Shown: positions 1 through 8,229, numbered from the stretch's first letter. The stretch: 64,000 nucleotides of DNA from CADEEN01 sp963840805 (GCA_963840805.1 CAWJAJ010000017.1:1116001-1180000), one strand, 5' to 3'. A program made the numbers and translations. Notes: a model not told the origin generated them from the sequence alone.

Positions 1-134
1 AGGTTGATTCACTTCGGGGGAGACCCTGGCATGGGCCGGCAGCGCGATGCGTTATCTTCCCGCGTCGCCCGTACGCCCAGGCTTGCGGCGGCTGCGTTTG
101 CATTATCCCAACCCACTGATTCGAAAGACAATTC

Positions 135-347
135 ATGAGCAAGCTCCTCACCGCCCTGTTGTTCGCTGCCGGCGCCATCGCACTGCCCGCACATGCCGCG
201 TCGCACGCCGCCGCTGCGCCGGCCGGCAAGGCCAGCGCGGCCCCGATGGCCAAGGAAATGAAGAAGGAAGAGGCCAAGAAGGACGCCAAGCCGGCGGCCG
301 CCGCTGCCAGTGCGGCCAAGCCGGCTGCCAGCGCCGCGAAGAAGTAA
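135..347 (+). CDS. Small Ala/Lys-rich secreted protein, unknown function
   Basis: The 70-residue product starts with a clear Sec signal peptide (MSKLLTALLFAAGAIALPAHA, cleavage expected after the AHA). The mature part is almost only Ala, Lys, Pro and Ser, with a Lys/Glu stretch (KEMKKEEAKKDAK) in the middle. Small exported low-complexity proteins of this kind are common in Burkholderiales, but I know of no assigned function. The ATG at 135 is the first start after the promoter-like upstream stretch, and the gene stands alone, 87 bp before the next gene. The composition suggests a disordered, positively charged periplasmic or surface peptide; that is inference. The signal peptide makes a real gene likely. 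Confidence 0.7.
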   Translation: MSKLLTALLFAAGAIALPAHAASHAAAAPAGKASAAPMAKEMKKEEAKKDAKPAAAAASAAKPAASAAKK

Positions 348-434
348 GGTCTTCGGGCCTTGACCGCGAAGGCAGGGGTCACGCCCCTGCCTTCGTCGTT
401 TCAGGGCCGCGCACGCCCAATACCGCACACCGCG

Positions 435-1413
435 ATGACCCTGCGTCAATGGCTCGACCAGGCCGGCCGCCTGGATGCCGAATACGGCCACAACCTGGCC
501 AGCCACCTGCCGATGGCGCTGACGGCGTTGGCCCGCCTGGGCGCGACCGACGAGCGGCTCGCCGCATTTGCCGAGCGGTACGGCAAGCGCCTGCGCCCCG
601 CGCCGCCGCCCGAGCCGTGGCCGGCGGGCGATCCGTGGCAAGGCCGCCTCGGCGATCCGCGCGCATGGCCGGCGTACCGCAGCCTGTTCAACGAGTGGAT
701 GGACCACGAGGGCGCGCCGGCGGTGCTCGAACAGACGCTGCCGGCATTGCTGCGCGGCGTCGGCGCGGCCGCGTTCCATGGCCCGATCCGCGCCGCCTAC
801 GCAGTCGCTGCCGGCCACTCGCACGAACTGGCGGATGCGCTGGCCTATTGGGCCTGCCGCTGGTTTTCGCTCGGCTCGCCGCAGTTCGACGGCCACGAGC
901 CGAACCCGGCGGTGGTGCTTGCCGGGCTCGGCATCGCCAAGCCGCGTCCCCCGCTGATCGCCGAGCGCATGGCGCTGGCGGTCGAGGCACCCTGCGTTCG
1001 GCCGCGCGGCTTCGGGACTGCGCATCGAGCCCGCCACCACTCTCGAGCAACTGGCCACATTGGCCGCGCGCCTTTACGCCGACAGCGGCAACTTCACCGT
1101 GCTGCACCTGGTGACCAGCGCGCACGCCCTGCGCGTGCTGCTGCCATGGCTCGACGAGGGCGACGTGGCCGAGGCGCTGGGCTGCTACTGGGTGGCCTAC
1201 GCCGCCGGCCATGTGGCGAGCGGGATCGCCCTGCCCGGTGCGATCGCCGCGTCCGACATGATGCCGTTGTCATGGCCCGATATCGTCGTCCACGCCATTG
1301 CCAGCGACGACGACCACCTCATCAAGCTCGTCGACAGCTGCCGCGAGCAGGAGCGGGCGTACGGCGGTACGGTGTGGCGCGAGGCCGCTTCGCGTGCCGT
1401 GGCCAGCGCATGA
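435..1413 (+). pseudogene. Questin oxidase family (DUF4243/AflY-like) protein, frameshifted
   Basis: The first 185 codons (435 to about 990) give a product starting MTLRQWLDQAGRLDAEYGHN, with the family hallmark NLASHLPMALTALARLGA. At the CCC run at 990-992 the frame shifts by +1. The same protein then continues (LRIEPATTLEQLATLAARLY, later HLVTSAHALRVLLPWL) to the stop at 1411-1413. Dropping one C restores one open frame of about 325 residues. Questin oxidase is a Baeyer-Villiger-type enzyme in fungi; the bacterial members are uncharacterised. The stop overlaps the next gene's start (ATGA). A sequencing indel or a recent mutation are both possible. Confidence 0.75.
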
Positions 1414-1859
1414 CGGTCTCGCTGCAGCCGGTGACGCGGCACAACGTGCTCGCCGTGCTGGCGCTCGATGCCGGCGACGGCGGCAAGCAGGTCGCCTCCA
1501 ACGCCAAGTCGATGGCCCAGGCCGCGGTGTACGGCGAAGCCTGGCCGCGCGCGATCCATGCCGGCGACACGCTGGTGGGCTTCCTGATGCTCAACGACCC
1601 GCGGCTGGTCACCGCGCCGGAGCAGGCCGAGTACTTTCTCTGGCGGATGATGATCGACCGCGCCCTTCAAGGCCGTGGCCATGGCCGCGCGGCGTTGCGC
1701 CTGCTCGTCGAGCATGTGCGGACGCGGCCGCACGACGGCCAGTTGCTGACGTCGATCGTCGAGCCCGCGCCGCAGTTGCTGGCGTTCTACGGCAGCGCTG
1801 GCTTCGTGCCGACCGAGCGCCTCGAAGACGGCGAACGCGTGCTGCGACTCGCGCTTTAG
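1410..1859 (+). CDS. GNAT family N-acetyltransferase
   Basis: The 149-residue protein has the GNAT fold pattern: an N-terminal strand-helix unit, a middle strand (DTLVGFLMLND), the acetyl-CoA loop RALQGRGHGRAAL (the R/Q-x-x-G-x-G/A motif) at about residue 88, and a C-terminal LLAFYGSAGFVPTERL element. It resembles spermidine or diamine acetyltransferases in length and layout, but the substrate cannot be read from the sequence. The ATG overlaps the stop of the upstream questin-oxidase-like gene by 4 bp, so the two are probably co-translated. Its last codons overlap the end of the convergent PAS gene by 4 bp. Confidence 0.85.
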   Translation: MTVSLQPVTRHNVLAVLALDAGDGGKQVASNAKSMAQAAVYGEAWPRAIHAGDTLVGFLMLNDPRLVTAPEQAEYFLWRMMIDRALQGRGHGRAALRLLVEHVRTRPHDGQLLTSIVEPAPQLLAFYGSAGFVPTERLEDGERVLRLAL

Positions 1860-2749
1860 GCGGCGGCCAGCAGGTAGCCTTCGCCTGTGTGCCTGGCCCG
1901 GCCCAGGGCTTGATCCGCGGCGGCCAGCAGGGCTTGCTCGGCCGGGCCGTGGCGCGGGCTGATGGCGCCGCCGATGTGGACGCCGAGCGATCCCGTCGAC
2001 GCGCCGATGCGCAACGGCCGGGCGAGGCTGGCGTGCACGGCCAGCGCACGCTCACGCAGCAGCGCTGCATCATCCAGGGTGTCGAGCAGGAGCATGAACC
2101 CGGTGCGCCCGACGCGCGCCACCAAGTCGCTCTCGCGCACCACGGTTTGCAGGCGACGGCCGACGATGCGCAGCGCGTCGTCGCCGAGCGCGTCGCCGCG
2201 GCACTCATCCGACGGGTCGATGGATTCGACGTCCAGCGACAGCAGCGAGAACGGCCGCGCGCCGGCCAACAGCGCGTGCATTCGACGTGACAAGCGAAGC
2301 CGGTTGCCCAGGCCGGTGAGCGTGTCGGTCTCGGCCTGCGCGGTGGCGCGGTCGAGGTGCGTGTGCATTGCCGACACGTCGTGGATCACCGCCACCGAAA
2401 CGCGCTCGCTGTCGCGCTCGTCGAGGCAGAGGTTGCACAGCGAGATCGATACCGGCACCAGCCGGCCACTGCGATGCACCGCATGCAACACCGGCCGCGA
2501 ACCCATCATCGTCGGCGCGCCTTCGCGCCGAAAGCGGGCCACCAGCGTCGCGTGGCGCTCGCGCTGCTCGGGGGGCACCAGCAGCGACAGCGGCTGCGCG
2601 AGCAACTCGGCCGCGGTGTAGCCGAGCAGCGTGGACAGTGCCGGGTTGGCGTAGGTGATGCGGCTGCCGGCATCGACCATGATCACCGCATCGGGCAGGA
2701 TGTCGAGCAGGTCGCCGATGGCCAGGTAGGCGTGGCGCGACGGGGTCAT
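1856..2749 (-). CDS. PAS-GGDEF protein with degenerate GGDEF motif
   Basis: The predicted 297-residue cytoplasmic protein has an N-terminal PAS domain (about residues 8-125; VDAGSRITYANPALSTLLGY) and a C-terminal diguanylate cyclase-type domain (about 135-295; DTLTGLGNRLRL). Active cyclases carry RxGGDEF. Here the matching stretch is ARVGRTGFML, so the catalytic Gly-Gly-Asp-Glu is absent and no c-di-GMP synthesis is expected. No EAL domain or membrane helix is present. It may act as a sensor or GTP-binding regulator. I chose the start at 2749 because the PAS domain follows directly; a longer frame runs to 2845 but adds only unrelated basic residues. Confidence 0.8.
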   Translation of the reverse strand: MTPSRHAYLAIGDLLDILPDAVIMVDAGSRITYANPALSTLLGYTAAELLAQPLSLLVPPEQRERHATLVARFRREGAPTMMGSRPVLHAVHRSGRLVPVSISLCNLCLDERDSERVSVAVIHDVSAMHTHLDRATAQAETDTLTGLGNRLRLSRRMHALLAGARPFSLLSLDVESIDPSDECRGDALGDDALRIVGRRLQTVVRESDLVARVGRTGFMLLLDTLDDAALLRERALAVHASLARPLRIGASTGSLGVHIGGAISPRHGPAEQALLAAADQALGRARHTGEGYLLAAA

Positions 2750-3023
2750 TGCAGGACGGGCGGCGGGCAGCGTGGGCGGATATATCGATGATGCGGGGTC
2801 CGTGCGTGACCGGCATTGTTCGGAGTCAAGCCGGTGCGCAGCCACCGCGCTTGACTCCGCGCAATTCGCGCAGCCGGCAGCGCGAGATCATGGTCGTCCA
2901 CCGAGAGGTTGGCCATGCACAGTGACAAGCCTCGAGTGGATGACCGAGCGGCCATGGGCCCCGCCGCCCGAGGCGCCGATCGATCTCGACGCGGCGTGTC
3001 ATCGCGCCGCACCGCTCGCACCA
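2750..3023. other. Intergenic stretch with no recognisable gene
   Basis: The space between the PAS protein and the CBS remnant holds open frames on both strands, but their products are Arg/Pro/Ala-rich and match nothing I recognise. It probably contains the divergent promoters of the two neighbours. Confidence 0.4.
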
Positions 3024-3037
3024 TTGATTTAACGCAA
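3024..3037 (+). promoter_or_regulatory. Possible FNR/Anr-type box
   Basis: The 14-mer TTGAT-TTAA-CGCAA matches the FNR/Anr consensus TTGAT-N4-ATCAA in 8 of 10 positions. It lies 57 bp upstream of the CBS-like remnant. CBS-domain and stress genes in Betaproteobacteria are often under FNR-type control, so the site may predate the deletion in that gene. Confidence 0.35.
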
Positions 3038-3094
3038 GACAGCCTTGCCGCGCCGGCGTCTCAATGCGTGCACCAACGGCAAAGGGACAGCGCC

Positions 3095-3301
3095 ATGAAC
3101 ATCGGCTCGATCTGCCAGCGCCGCCTTGTCACCATCGACGGCCTGGCCAAGGCCATCCGCAGCGGCATCGAACGCGAAGCGGCCGAAACTGGCGCCGCGC
3201 CCGCAGCCCCTGCTTCTGCCGCTGCGCGTGCCGGCCGTCGGCGCCGCCGGGTGGGGTCGGTCGTGAGCGCCCCACCGCGGCGACTGCAGGAGAGGCAATG
3301 A
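3095..3301 (+). pseudogene. Collapsed CBS-domain protein (N- and C-terminal ends only)
   Basis: The 68-residue frame starts MNIGSICQRRLVTIDG, the typical start of single-module CBS-pair proteins of Betaproteobacteria. It then jumps straight to LAKAIRSGIEREAAETG, which looks like the C-terminal helix of the same proteins. The central 80-100 residues that would form the two CBS motifs are missing and the frame stays open, so this looks like an in-frame internal deletion. The remaining product cannot bind adenosyl ligands. Its stop overlaps the ATG of the next gene (ATGA at 3298), and an AGGAGAGG ribosome-binding sequence lies just before that junction. Confidence 0.55.
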
Positions 3302-3630
3302 AACGCAAACCAGCTCCCCGTGCGCGCAAGGCCAGAGAACCGGCCCCGGTGCGCCCCGATCCCGTGTCAGAGGACGATGCCAGCGAGCGCATCGTCGCGC
3401 GGCCCGACGGCTACCACTGGCTTGCGCCCGACGGCCACAACGAGTTCGGCCCCTTCGATACGGTCGAGGAGGCGCGTGCCGACATGTTGGCGGCCGACGA
3501 AGAGGGCGTGTCGGAGCCGGCCGAGAGCTTGCAGGAAGCCGAGGACGAGATCGGCATCGCAGACTGGATCGACCCCGAGACCGGCGAGCCGGCCGAAGGC
3601 TACTCGCCGCCGCATCTGGAACCGGACTGA
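3298..3630 (+). CDS. Hypothetical acidic protein
   Basis: The 110-residue product has a basic N-terminus (MKRKPAPRARKAREPAP) and a strongly acidic rest. A compact motif follows: VARPDGYHWLAPDGHNEFGP, then a DTVEEARADMLAADEE helix. No signal peptide or membrane segment is present. I do not recognise the family beyond similar hypothetical proteins in this order. The start is well supported by AGGAGAGG 3-10 bp upstream and by overlap with the previous stop. The HxWLxPDGxxEFGPF pattern followed by a helix resembles small domains that display a residue pattern to a partner, but no function is claimed. Confidence 0.7.
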   Translation: MKRKPAPRARKAREPAPVRPDPVSEDDASERIVARPDGYHWLAPDGHNEFGPFDTVEEARADMLAADEEGVSEPAESLQEAEDEIGIADWIDPETGEPAEGYSPPHLEPD

Positions 3631-3652
3631 GGGCCGCGGGCCGCCTCGTCGC

Positions 3653-4120
3653 TCACGCGCTGCGCTTGCGGTAGGTGCCGATCAATTGCGCCTGCGCCAA
3701 CTCGTGGCCCTGCATTGCCTGCTCGACGGCGGCCTTGGTCGGCCGCGGCAGTTCGGGCAACGCCATGTCGAGCGCGTAGAGCTTGAAGAAATAGCGATGG
3801 CGGCCGATCGGCGGGCATGGCCCGCCCCAGCCGTGGCGCTGCCAGTCGTTGAGGCCCTCGCGCGTGCCAGTCGGCAGCGGTTGCCCGCCGTCGGGCAGGG
3901 CGGTGGCCTCGGGCGGGATGTCATAGAGCACCCAGTGCACCCAGGTGCGTTGCGGCGCGGCCGGGTCGGGCGCATCGGGGTCGTCGACGATCAGCACCAG
4001 GCTGCGGGTGCCCGGCGGCGCGTGGCTCCAGGCGAGCGGCGGCGAAATGTCTTCACCCTCGCAGGTGTGTCGCCGCGGGATGTTGCCTTGCGGCGCGAAG
4101 GCGCTCGAATGCAGTTCCAT
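3653..4120 (-). CDS. YbhB/YbcL family PEBP (Raf kinase inhibitor-like) protein
   Basis: The 155-residue product shows the bacterial phosphatidylethanolamine-binding protein pattern: SPPLAWSHAPPGTRSLVLIV near the N-terminus, the anion-pocket signature DDPDAP, then WVHWVLYDIPP and the conserved GPCPPIGRHRYFFKLYALD. The length matches E. coli YbhB/YbcL. There is no signal peptide, so it should be cytoplasmic. The physiological ligand of bacterial members is not established. It follows the SagB-type nitroreductase on the same strand with a 33-bp gap and may be co-transcribed with it. Confidence 0.92.
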   Translation of the reverse strand: MELHSSAFAPQGNIPRRHTCEGEDISPPLAWSHAPPGTRSLVLIVDDPDAPDPAAPQRTWVHWVLYDIPPEATALPDGGQPLPTGTREGLNDWQRHGWGGPCPPIGRHRYFFKLYALDMALPELPRPTKAAVEQAMQGHELAQAQLIGTYRKRSA

Positions 4121-4153
4121 GCGCGGATACCTCGTTCCACTCGGTGTGGCGTT

Positions 4154-4780
4154 TCACCCGGGCTGCGGATAGCCCACGCTCTGCGCCAGCGCGACGCGCT
4201 GGCTTGTCGACAGACCGAGCGCTCGCGCCAGCCGCGCGCGATCGATCAGGCCGCGCACCACCGTCGCCAACCCGGTGCCGGCACAGAACAGGTAGACGTT
4301 CTGCGCGACGCAGCCGGCCTCGGCACCGGCGAGGAAGGTGCGCTCCTCGGGCGAGGCATCGTGCATGCGTGCGAAATCGGCGACATAGACCAGATTCAGC
4401 GGCGCGCCGGCGACGAAGTCCTGAGTGCCGGTGGCGCCACGCAGGTCCTCGGCCTTGACCAACCGCAGCCGGTGGGCGACGGCGTCGTAGCGGTAGGCGC
4501 CGTCGGGCAGCGCGGCGTAGACATCGATGGCCTGCCAGTTGTGTGCCGACGGCGCGGTGCGGCCGCCGCTGACGCGGCGGTTGATGCCGTAGGCGGACCA
4601 CAGCAGCGACGACAGCACGGCCAGCGGCAGGGGTGCAGGCCGGAAGGCGCGCGCACTGCGCCGACCCGCCAAGGCCTGGGCCAGCGTGGCCGGCGACGAC
4701 AGCACCGGCGGTGGCAGATCGATGGGGCCGGTGGCGAGGCCGATGCGGTCGGCGGCGACTTCGAGTTCGATCGTGGACAT
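4154..4780 (-). CDS. SagB/ThcOx-type nitroreductase family protein
   Basis: The 208-residue FMN-dependent nitroreductase-fold protein has the SagB-type start (ALAGRRSARAFRPAPLPL) and the central FMN-contact stretch RTAPSAHNWQAIDVY. It also has the helix with AGAEAGCVAQNVYLFCAGTGLATVVRG, typical of the SagB/ThcOx group. Members include the azoline oxidases of thiazole/oxazole peptide clusters. No cyclodehydratase or precursor peptide lies nearby, so a RiPP role is unlikely; many stand-alone copies exist with unknown substrates. It sits upstream of the PEBP gene on the same strand. Confidence 0.88.
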   Translation of the reverse strand: MSTIELEVAADRIGLATGPIDLPPPVLSSPATLAQALAGRRSARAFRPAPLPLAVLSSLLWSAYGINRRVSGGRTAPSAHNWQAIDVYAALPDGAYRYDAVAHRLRLVKAEDLRGATGTQDFVAGAPLNLVYVADFARMHDASPEERTFLAGAEAGCVAQNVYLFCAGTGLATVVRGLIDRARLARALGLSTSQRVALAQSVGYPQPG

Positions 4781-4805
4781 GCGGTGCTCCTGCGCGTTCG
4801 CGCCA

Positions 4806-5099
4806 TCACGGCAGTGGCGACGTGTCGTCGGCGCGCTCGTCGCCGGCCGGCTCGACGAAGCCGGCGATGGCGTCGCCCGGCGCCGGCACGGTCTCGATCG
4901 AACCGAGGCGCCGTTCGTCGGCGTGCTCGATGCTGGTGCGGGCCGCGCCGGTGGCTTCGGACGGTGCGTGCTGCCGTGCGTGCTCGACCCCGGGCTCCTC
5001 GGGTTCGTCGGCCATGCCCTCGGCCGGGGTATCGGGCGCAGTCGACCGCGGCAGGCTCGGGCTGCGCGGCGGGGGCCGTTTCGGTGTCTTGCGCTTCAT
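4806..5099 (-). CDS. Hypothetical hydrophilic protein
   Basis: The 97-residue product begins MKRKTPKRPPPRSPSLPRS and continues as a Pro/Glu/Asp-rich sequence without hydrophobic segments. It looks largely disordered. Its basic MKRK start and acidic body resemble the unrelated hypothetical protein at 3298-3630. It lies 10 bp downstream of the GYD gene on the same strand, which is the best argument that it is translated. I do not recognise a family. Confidence 0.45.
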   Translation of the reverse strand: MKRKTPKRPPPRSPSLPRSTAPDTPAEGMADEPEEPGVEHARQHAPSEATGAARTSIEHADERRLGSIETVPAPGDAIAGFVEPAGDERADDTSPLP

Positions 5100-5109
5100 C
5101 GCGGGCCTC

Positions 5110-5418
5110 TCAACCCTGCGCTGGTAACTGCCGCAGCAGCGCTTTGAAATCCGGCCAGGCCATCGCCGGCCAGACTTCGGTATGGGCGTGGCCATAGCTG
5201 CGCACCAGCACCGACACGCGCGTGGCCGCGGCGACATCCGGCGCGTCGATGACGTCGACGTAATCCCACGGCCCGAGCACCGCATAGCTGGCGAGCCACT
5301 TCACGTCGGGACAATGCGTGTGCACTTGGTCGGCCACATGGTGTTCGAGTGTCTCGAACGACTTCGGCTGGTGCAGCGACTGTGGCGACAGGCGGGTCAG
5401 CAGCAGGAAGATGGACAT
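5110..5418 (-). CDS. GYD domain-containing protein
   Basis: The 102-residue protein starts MSIFLLLTRLSPQSLHQPKS and carries the GYD signature in the form VKWLASYAVLGPWDYVDVID, followed by VSVLVRSYGHAHTEVWPAMA. GYD proteins are small dimeric alpha-beta barrel-like proteins of unknown role, often annotated as possible regulators or monooxygenase-like folds. The length fits the family. Usually the motif reads LGxYDxV; here Gly-Tyr-Asp is replaced by Gly-Pro-Trp-Asp-Tyr, a common variant. It is the first gene of a likely two-gene unit with the hypothetical protein downstream. Confidence 0.82.
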   Translation of the reverse strand: MSIFLLLTRLSPQSLHQPKSFETLEHHVADQVHTHCPDVKWLASYAVLGPWDYVDVIDAPDVAAATRVSVLVRSYGHAHTEVWPAMAWPDFKALLRQLPAQG

Positions 5419-5672
5419 GATGCGCTCGGCGGCCAAGGCGGCCCATGGCTGAACCATACGCGCGGCCCGCGGGCCGGTGCATTGCGGTGCGTCAATGCGC
5501 CGCGGGCCGGTGCGCGTTGCGTGCGTCGCCACGCCCGCTCCAGGCGCAGGCCACATCGCCGTCGAGGCCAGTCGCGCTCGCGCGGCGGCCAGCGCGCCGG
5601 CGTCCGGCGGCGCAGGCCACATCGCCATCGAGCGCCATGTGGCGCTCGTCGTAGGAGTCCACGGCGCTGCAG
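5419..5672. other. Intergenic stretch with short direct repeats
   Basis: No gene is recognisable here. Two near-identical 21-mers (gcaggccacatcgccgtcga at 5552 and gcaggccacatcgccatcga at 5610) lie 58 bp apart. A second motif, cgcgggccggtgc, occurs twice around 5465-5510. The stretch may be a decayed gene or a small tandem-duplicated spacer. Confidence 0.35.
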
Positions 5673-7016
5673 TCAGCACCTGACGAACCGAAGCCCGCTG
5701 AAGCGCCCGCGCAACGCGGTGACATCGCCGGCCGCGGCCTTCGCACGGGCTTCGCTGTGCAGGCCGCGCGCGATCAACGCAGCCAGTTCTTCCATCTCGC
5801 CCGGGCCGAGGCCCAGCCGCACGATCTCGGGCACGCCCAGGCGCAGGCCGTTGACGTCGCCCGGCAGCGGCGGCACTACCGCGTGCGGCAGGCCGATGCC
5901 GCAGGCCAGCAGGCGTGCGCCTTCGAGCCGCTTGGCGGCGGCCTGGCCGCCACCCCATCGCGCGGCCTCGATCGCCAGGGCATGCGAAGCGGTGCCGCCA
6001 CGCTCGCGCGCGAACACCGGCAAGCCCTCGCGTTCGGCCAGCGCCTTTGCGAGTGCGCGCGCCGTGGCCTGCATCGCCTGCGCGTACGCCGGGCCCTGTT
6101 CCTTCCAGTCCAGCAGGCCGAGGGCGAGCGCGGCGGTCTTGCCGGCGTCGAAATTGGCGGTGAGGCCGGGGTAGGCGATGGCGTCGATGCGCTCGAAGAG
6201 TGCGGCGTCGTTGCCGACCACCAAGCCGCCGGGCGGGCCGCCGAGGCTCTTGTAGGTGCTCATCGTCATCACCTGTGCGCCTTCGGCGAGCGGATTCGGC
6301 CAGACGCGGCCGGCGAACATGCCCGACAGGTGCGCGGCGTCGAACATCAGCGGCGCGCCGACTTCGTCGGCGATGCCGCGCACGGCGGCCACCGGGTGCG
6401 GCCACAGGTTGAGGCTGCCGCCGAGCGTGATCAGCTTGGGCTTGACCTCGTGCGCCAGGCGGCGCAGCGCATCGACGTCGACCGTGTAGCCGTCGGCCTG
6501 CACCGGCGCCGGCACGGTGCGCAGGCCATACAGCCCGGCGGCGCCCGCGGCGTGGTGCGTGACGTGGCCACCGATCTCGGCCGGTGGCGCGATGATGGTG
6601 TCGCCGGGCTGGCAGGTGGCCATGAACACGTACAGGTTGGCCAGCGCGCCCGAACCGACGCGTACTTCAGCCTGGCGCGCGCTGAAGACCTCGGCGGCCA
6701 GTTCGGCGGCGATGACCTCGATGCGCTCGATGGCCTGCAGGCCCATCTCGTACTTGTCGCCCGGGTGGCCCAGCGAGGCGCGCGGGCCCAGCCCCGCGGC
6801 CATCAGCGCCTCGGCGCGCGGGTTCATCACGTTGCTGGCCGGGTTCAGGTTCAGGCCTTCGACGTCGTGGATGCGCCGGTTCTCGGCCACCAGGCGGTGC
6901 AGCTCGGTGTCGGTGTCGCGTGGGCGCGCCGCGGCAGTGGCGGTGGCGATGCGTTGCTCGAGTTCGCGGCTGGCGGCGGCAAGCCACGGGCGGGGGCTGA
7001 GGTGCGGCATGGACAT
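5673..7016 (-). CDS. Serine hydroxymethyltransferase-like PLP enzyme
   Basis: The protein of about 447 residues has the fold-type I PLP enzyme layout of SHMT: EGLNLNPASNVMNPRAEAL near the N-terminus, the cofactor stretch GSGALANLYVFMATCQPGD, MFDAAHLSGMFAG, and the lysine region TMSTYKSLGGPPGGLVV. True GlyA has SNYxS and TTTHKTLRGPRGG. The changes (MSTYKS, PPGG) and the shorter start suggest a paralogue, possibly acting on another beta-hydroxy amino acid (an alpha-methylserine or threonine-aldolase-like activity). Three start codons lie within 15 bp (7025, 7016, 7010); I chose the middle one. Confidence 0.82.
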   Translation of the reverse strand: MSMPHLSPRPWLAAASRELEQRIATATAAARPRDTDTELHRLVAENRRIHDVEGLNLNPASNVMNPRAEALMAAGLGPRASLGHPGDKYEMGLQAIERIEVIAAELAAEVFSARQAEVRVGSGALANLYVFMATCQPGDTIIAPPAEIGGHVTHHAAGAAGLYGLRTVPAPVQADGYTVDVDALRRLAHEVKPKLITLGGSLNLWPHPVAAVRGIADEVGAPLMFDAAHLSGMFAGRVWPNPLAEGAQVMTMSTYKSLGGPPGGLVVGNDAALFERIDAIAYPGLTANFDAGKTAALALGLLDWKEQGPAYAQAMQATARALAKALAEREGLPVFARERGGTASHALAIEAARWGGGQAAAKRLEGARLLACGIGLPHAVVPPLPGDVNGLRLGVPEIVRLGLGPGEMEELAALIARGLHSEARAKAAAGDVTALRGRFSGLRFVRC

Positions 7017-7110
7017 GGCCTGCATCGTACGGCGGCGCGCGCGAGCCGCGCCGGCCCGGCTATCCTCTCGCCGACCCTGCGCCCTGGAGTGCGCCGGTGA
7101 TTGCCCCGAC

Positions 7111-8229
7111 ATGCCCGACACCCGCTGGTTCGCCGTCGACACCGATGCCGCGCGCACGACGCTGCGCCTGCTGGGCGCGTGGCGCCTGCAGCATCTGGCC
7201 GAGATCGAGGCGGCTTTGGCCGGCTTGGCGTTGCCGGCAGCGGCAACCATCGACGGCAGCGCGCTGGCCGAGATCGACTCGGCCGCGGCGCTGGTGTTGC
7301 TGCGCGCGTTGCAGGCGACCCAGGCGGCGCTGGGCGGCGAGTGCTGGGTCGGCTTCAACGAGGCCAACGGCCGCATCATCGAACAGGTGCGCGCGCACCT
7401 CGGCAGCACGGCGGCCGTGCCGCCACCGCGCCGGCCACGCCCGCTGGCGCAGTTGGGCCGCGTGGCGATCGCCTTATGGGGCCTGCTCGGTGGGCACCTC
7501 AACTTCTTCGGCGCCACCGTCGCCGCCTTCGGCGAGGCGCTGGTTCAGCCGCGGCGGTTGCGCCTGCGCGAACTGACGGTGCAGCTCGAGCAGGCGGGTC
7601 TGACGGCGATTCCGGTGGTCGCGCTGGTGACGATGCTGATCGGCGTCGTCATCACCTACCTGCTCGGCCTGCAGGCCGAGAAGTACGGCGCCAACATCTT
7701 CGTCGTCGACGGCGTGGGCATCGGGGCCACGCGCGAGTTCGCGCCGATCATCGTCGCGGTCATCGTCGCCGGCCGCTCGGGCGCCGCCTTCACCGCGCAG
7801 CTCGGCTCGATGCGCCTGACCGAGGAGACCGATGCCATCCGCACGCTCGGCCTGTCGCCGATGCAGGTGCTGGTGGTGCCGCGCGTGCTGGCGCTGATGA
7901 TCGCGCTGCCGCTGCTGGTCTTCGTCGGCGACGTGATGAGCCTGCTGGGGGCGATGGCGATCGCCGGGCCGATGCTCGACGTCACGCCCAACGCCTTCCT
8001 GGCGCGCCTGCACGAGGCGCTCGATGTGCGCCACGTCTTCGTCGGCCTGGCCAAGGCGCCGGTGTTCGCGCTCGTCATCGCCGTGATCGGCGCGCGCATG
8101 GGCATGACGGTCGGCCGCGACACGCGCGCGCTCGGCATCGCCACCACGTCCACGGTGGTGCAGAGCATCGTCGCGGTGATCCTGCTCGATGCGGTGTTCG
8201 CGGTGCTGATGCAGGCGCTGGATATATGA
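7111..8229 (+). CDS. STAS-MlaE lipid ABC transporter permease
   Basis: The 372-residue protein has an N-terminal STAS-like domain (about residues 1-100; TIDGSALAEIDSAAALVLLR) fused to an MlaE/YrbE permease (about 125-372). The permease signatures are present: GLQAEKYGANIFVVDGVGIG, REFAPIIVAVIVAGRSGAAF, and the coupling-helix region QLGSMRLTEETDAIRTLG. Five or so membrane helices are expected in the inner membrane. It is the first gene of a Mce-type operon (permease, ATPase, MlaD, lipoprotein) that moves lipids between the membranes. The fused STAS domain takes the place of the separate MlaB subunit. The ATPase start overlaps its stop. Confidence 0.92.
   Translation: MPDTRWFAVDTDAARTTLRLLGAWRLQHLAEIEAALAGLALPAAATIDGSALAEIDSAAALVLLRALQATQAALGGECWVGFNEANGRIIEQVRAHLGSTAAVPPPRRPRPLAQLGRVAIALWGLLGGHLNFFGATVAAFGEALVQPRRLRLRELTVQLEQAGLTAIPVVALVTMLIGVVITYLLGLQAEKYGANIFVVDGVGIGATREFAPIIVAVIVAGRSGAAFTAQLGSMRLTEETDAIRTLGLSPMQVLVVPRVLALMIALPLLVFVGDVMSLLGAMAIAGPMLDVTPNAFLARLHEALDVRHVFVGLAKAPVFALVIAVIGARMGMTVGRDTRALGIATTSTVVQSIVAVILLDAVFAVLMQALDI

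Noticed and set aside
4154..5418. RiPP biosynthesis cluster around the SagB-like protein
   Set aside because: No precursor-like peptide, YcaO or E1-like gene nearby. The small hypothetical protein at 4806-5099 lacks Cys/Ser/Thr-rich core features.
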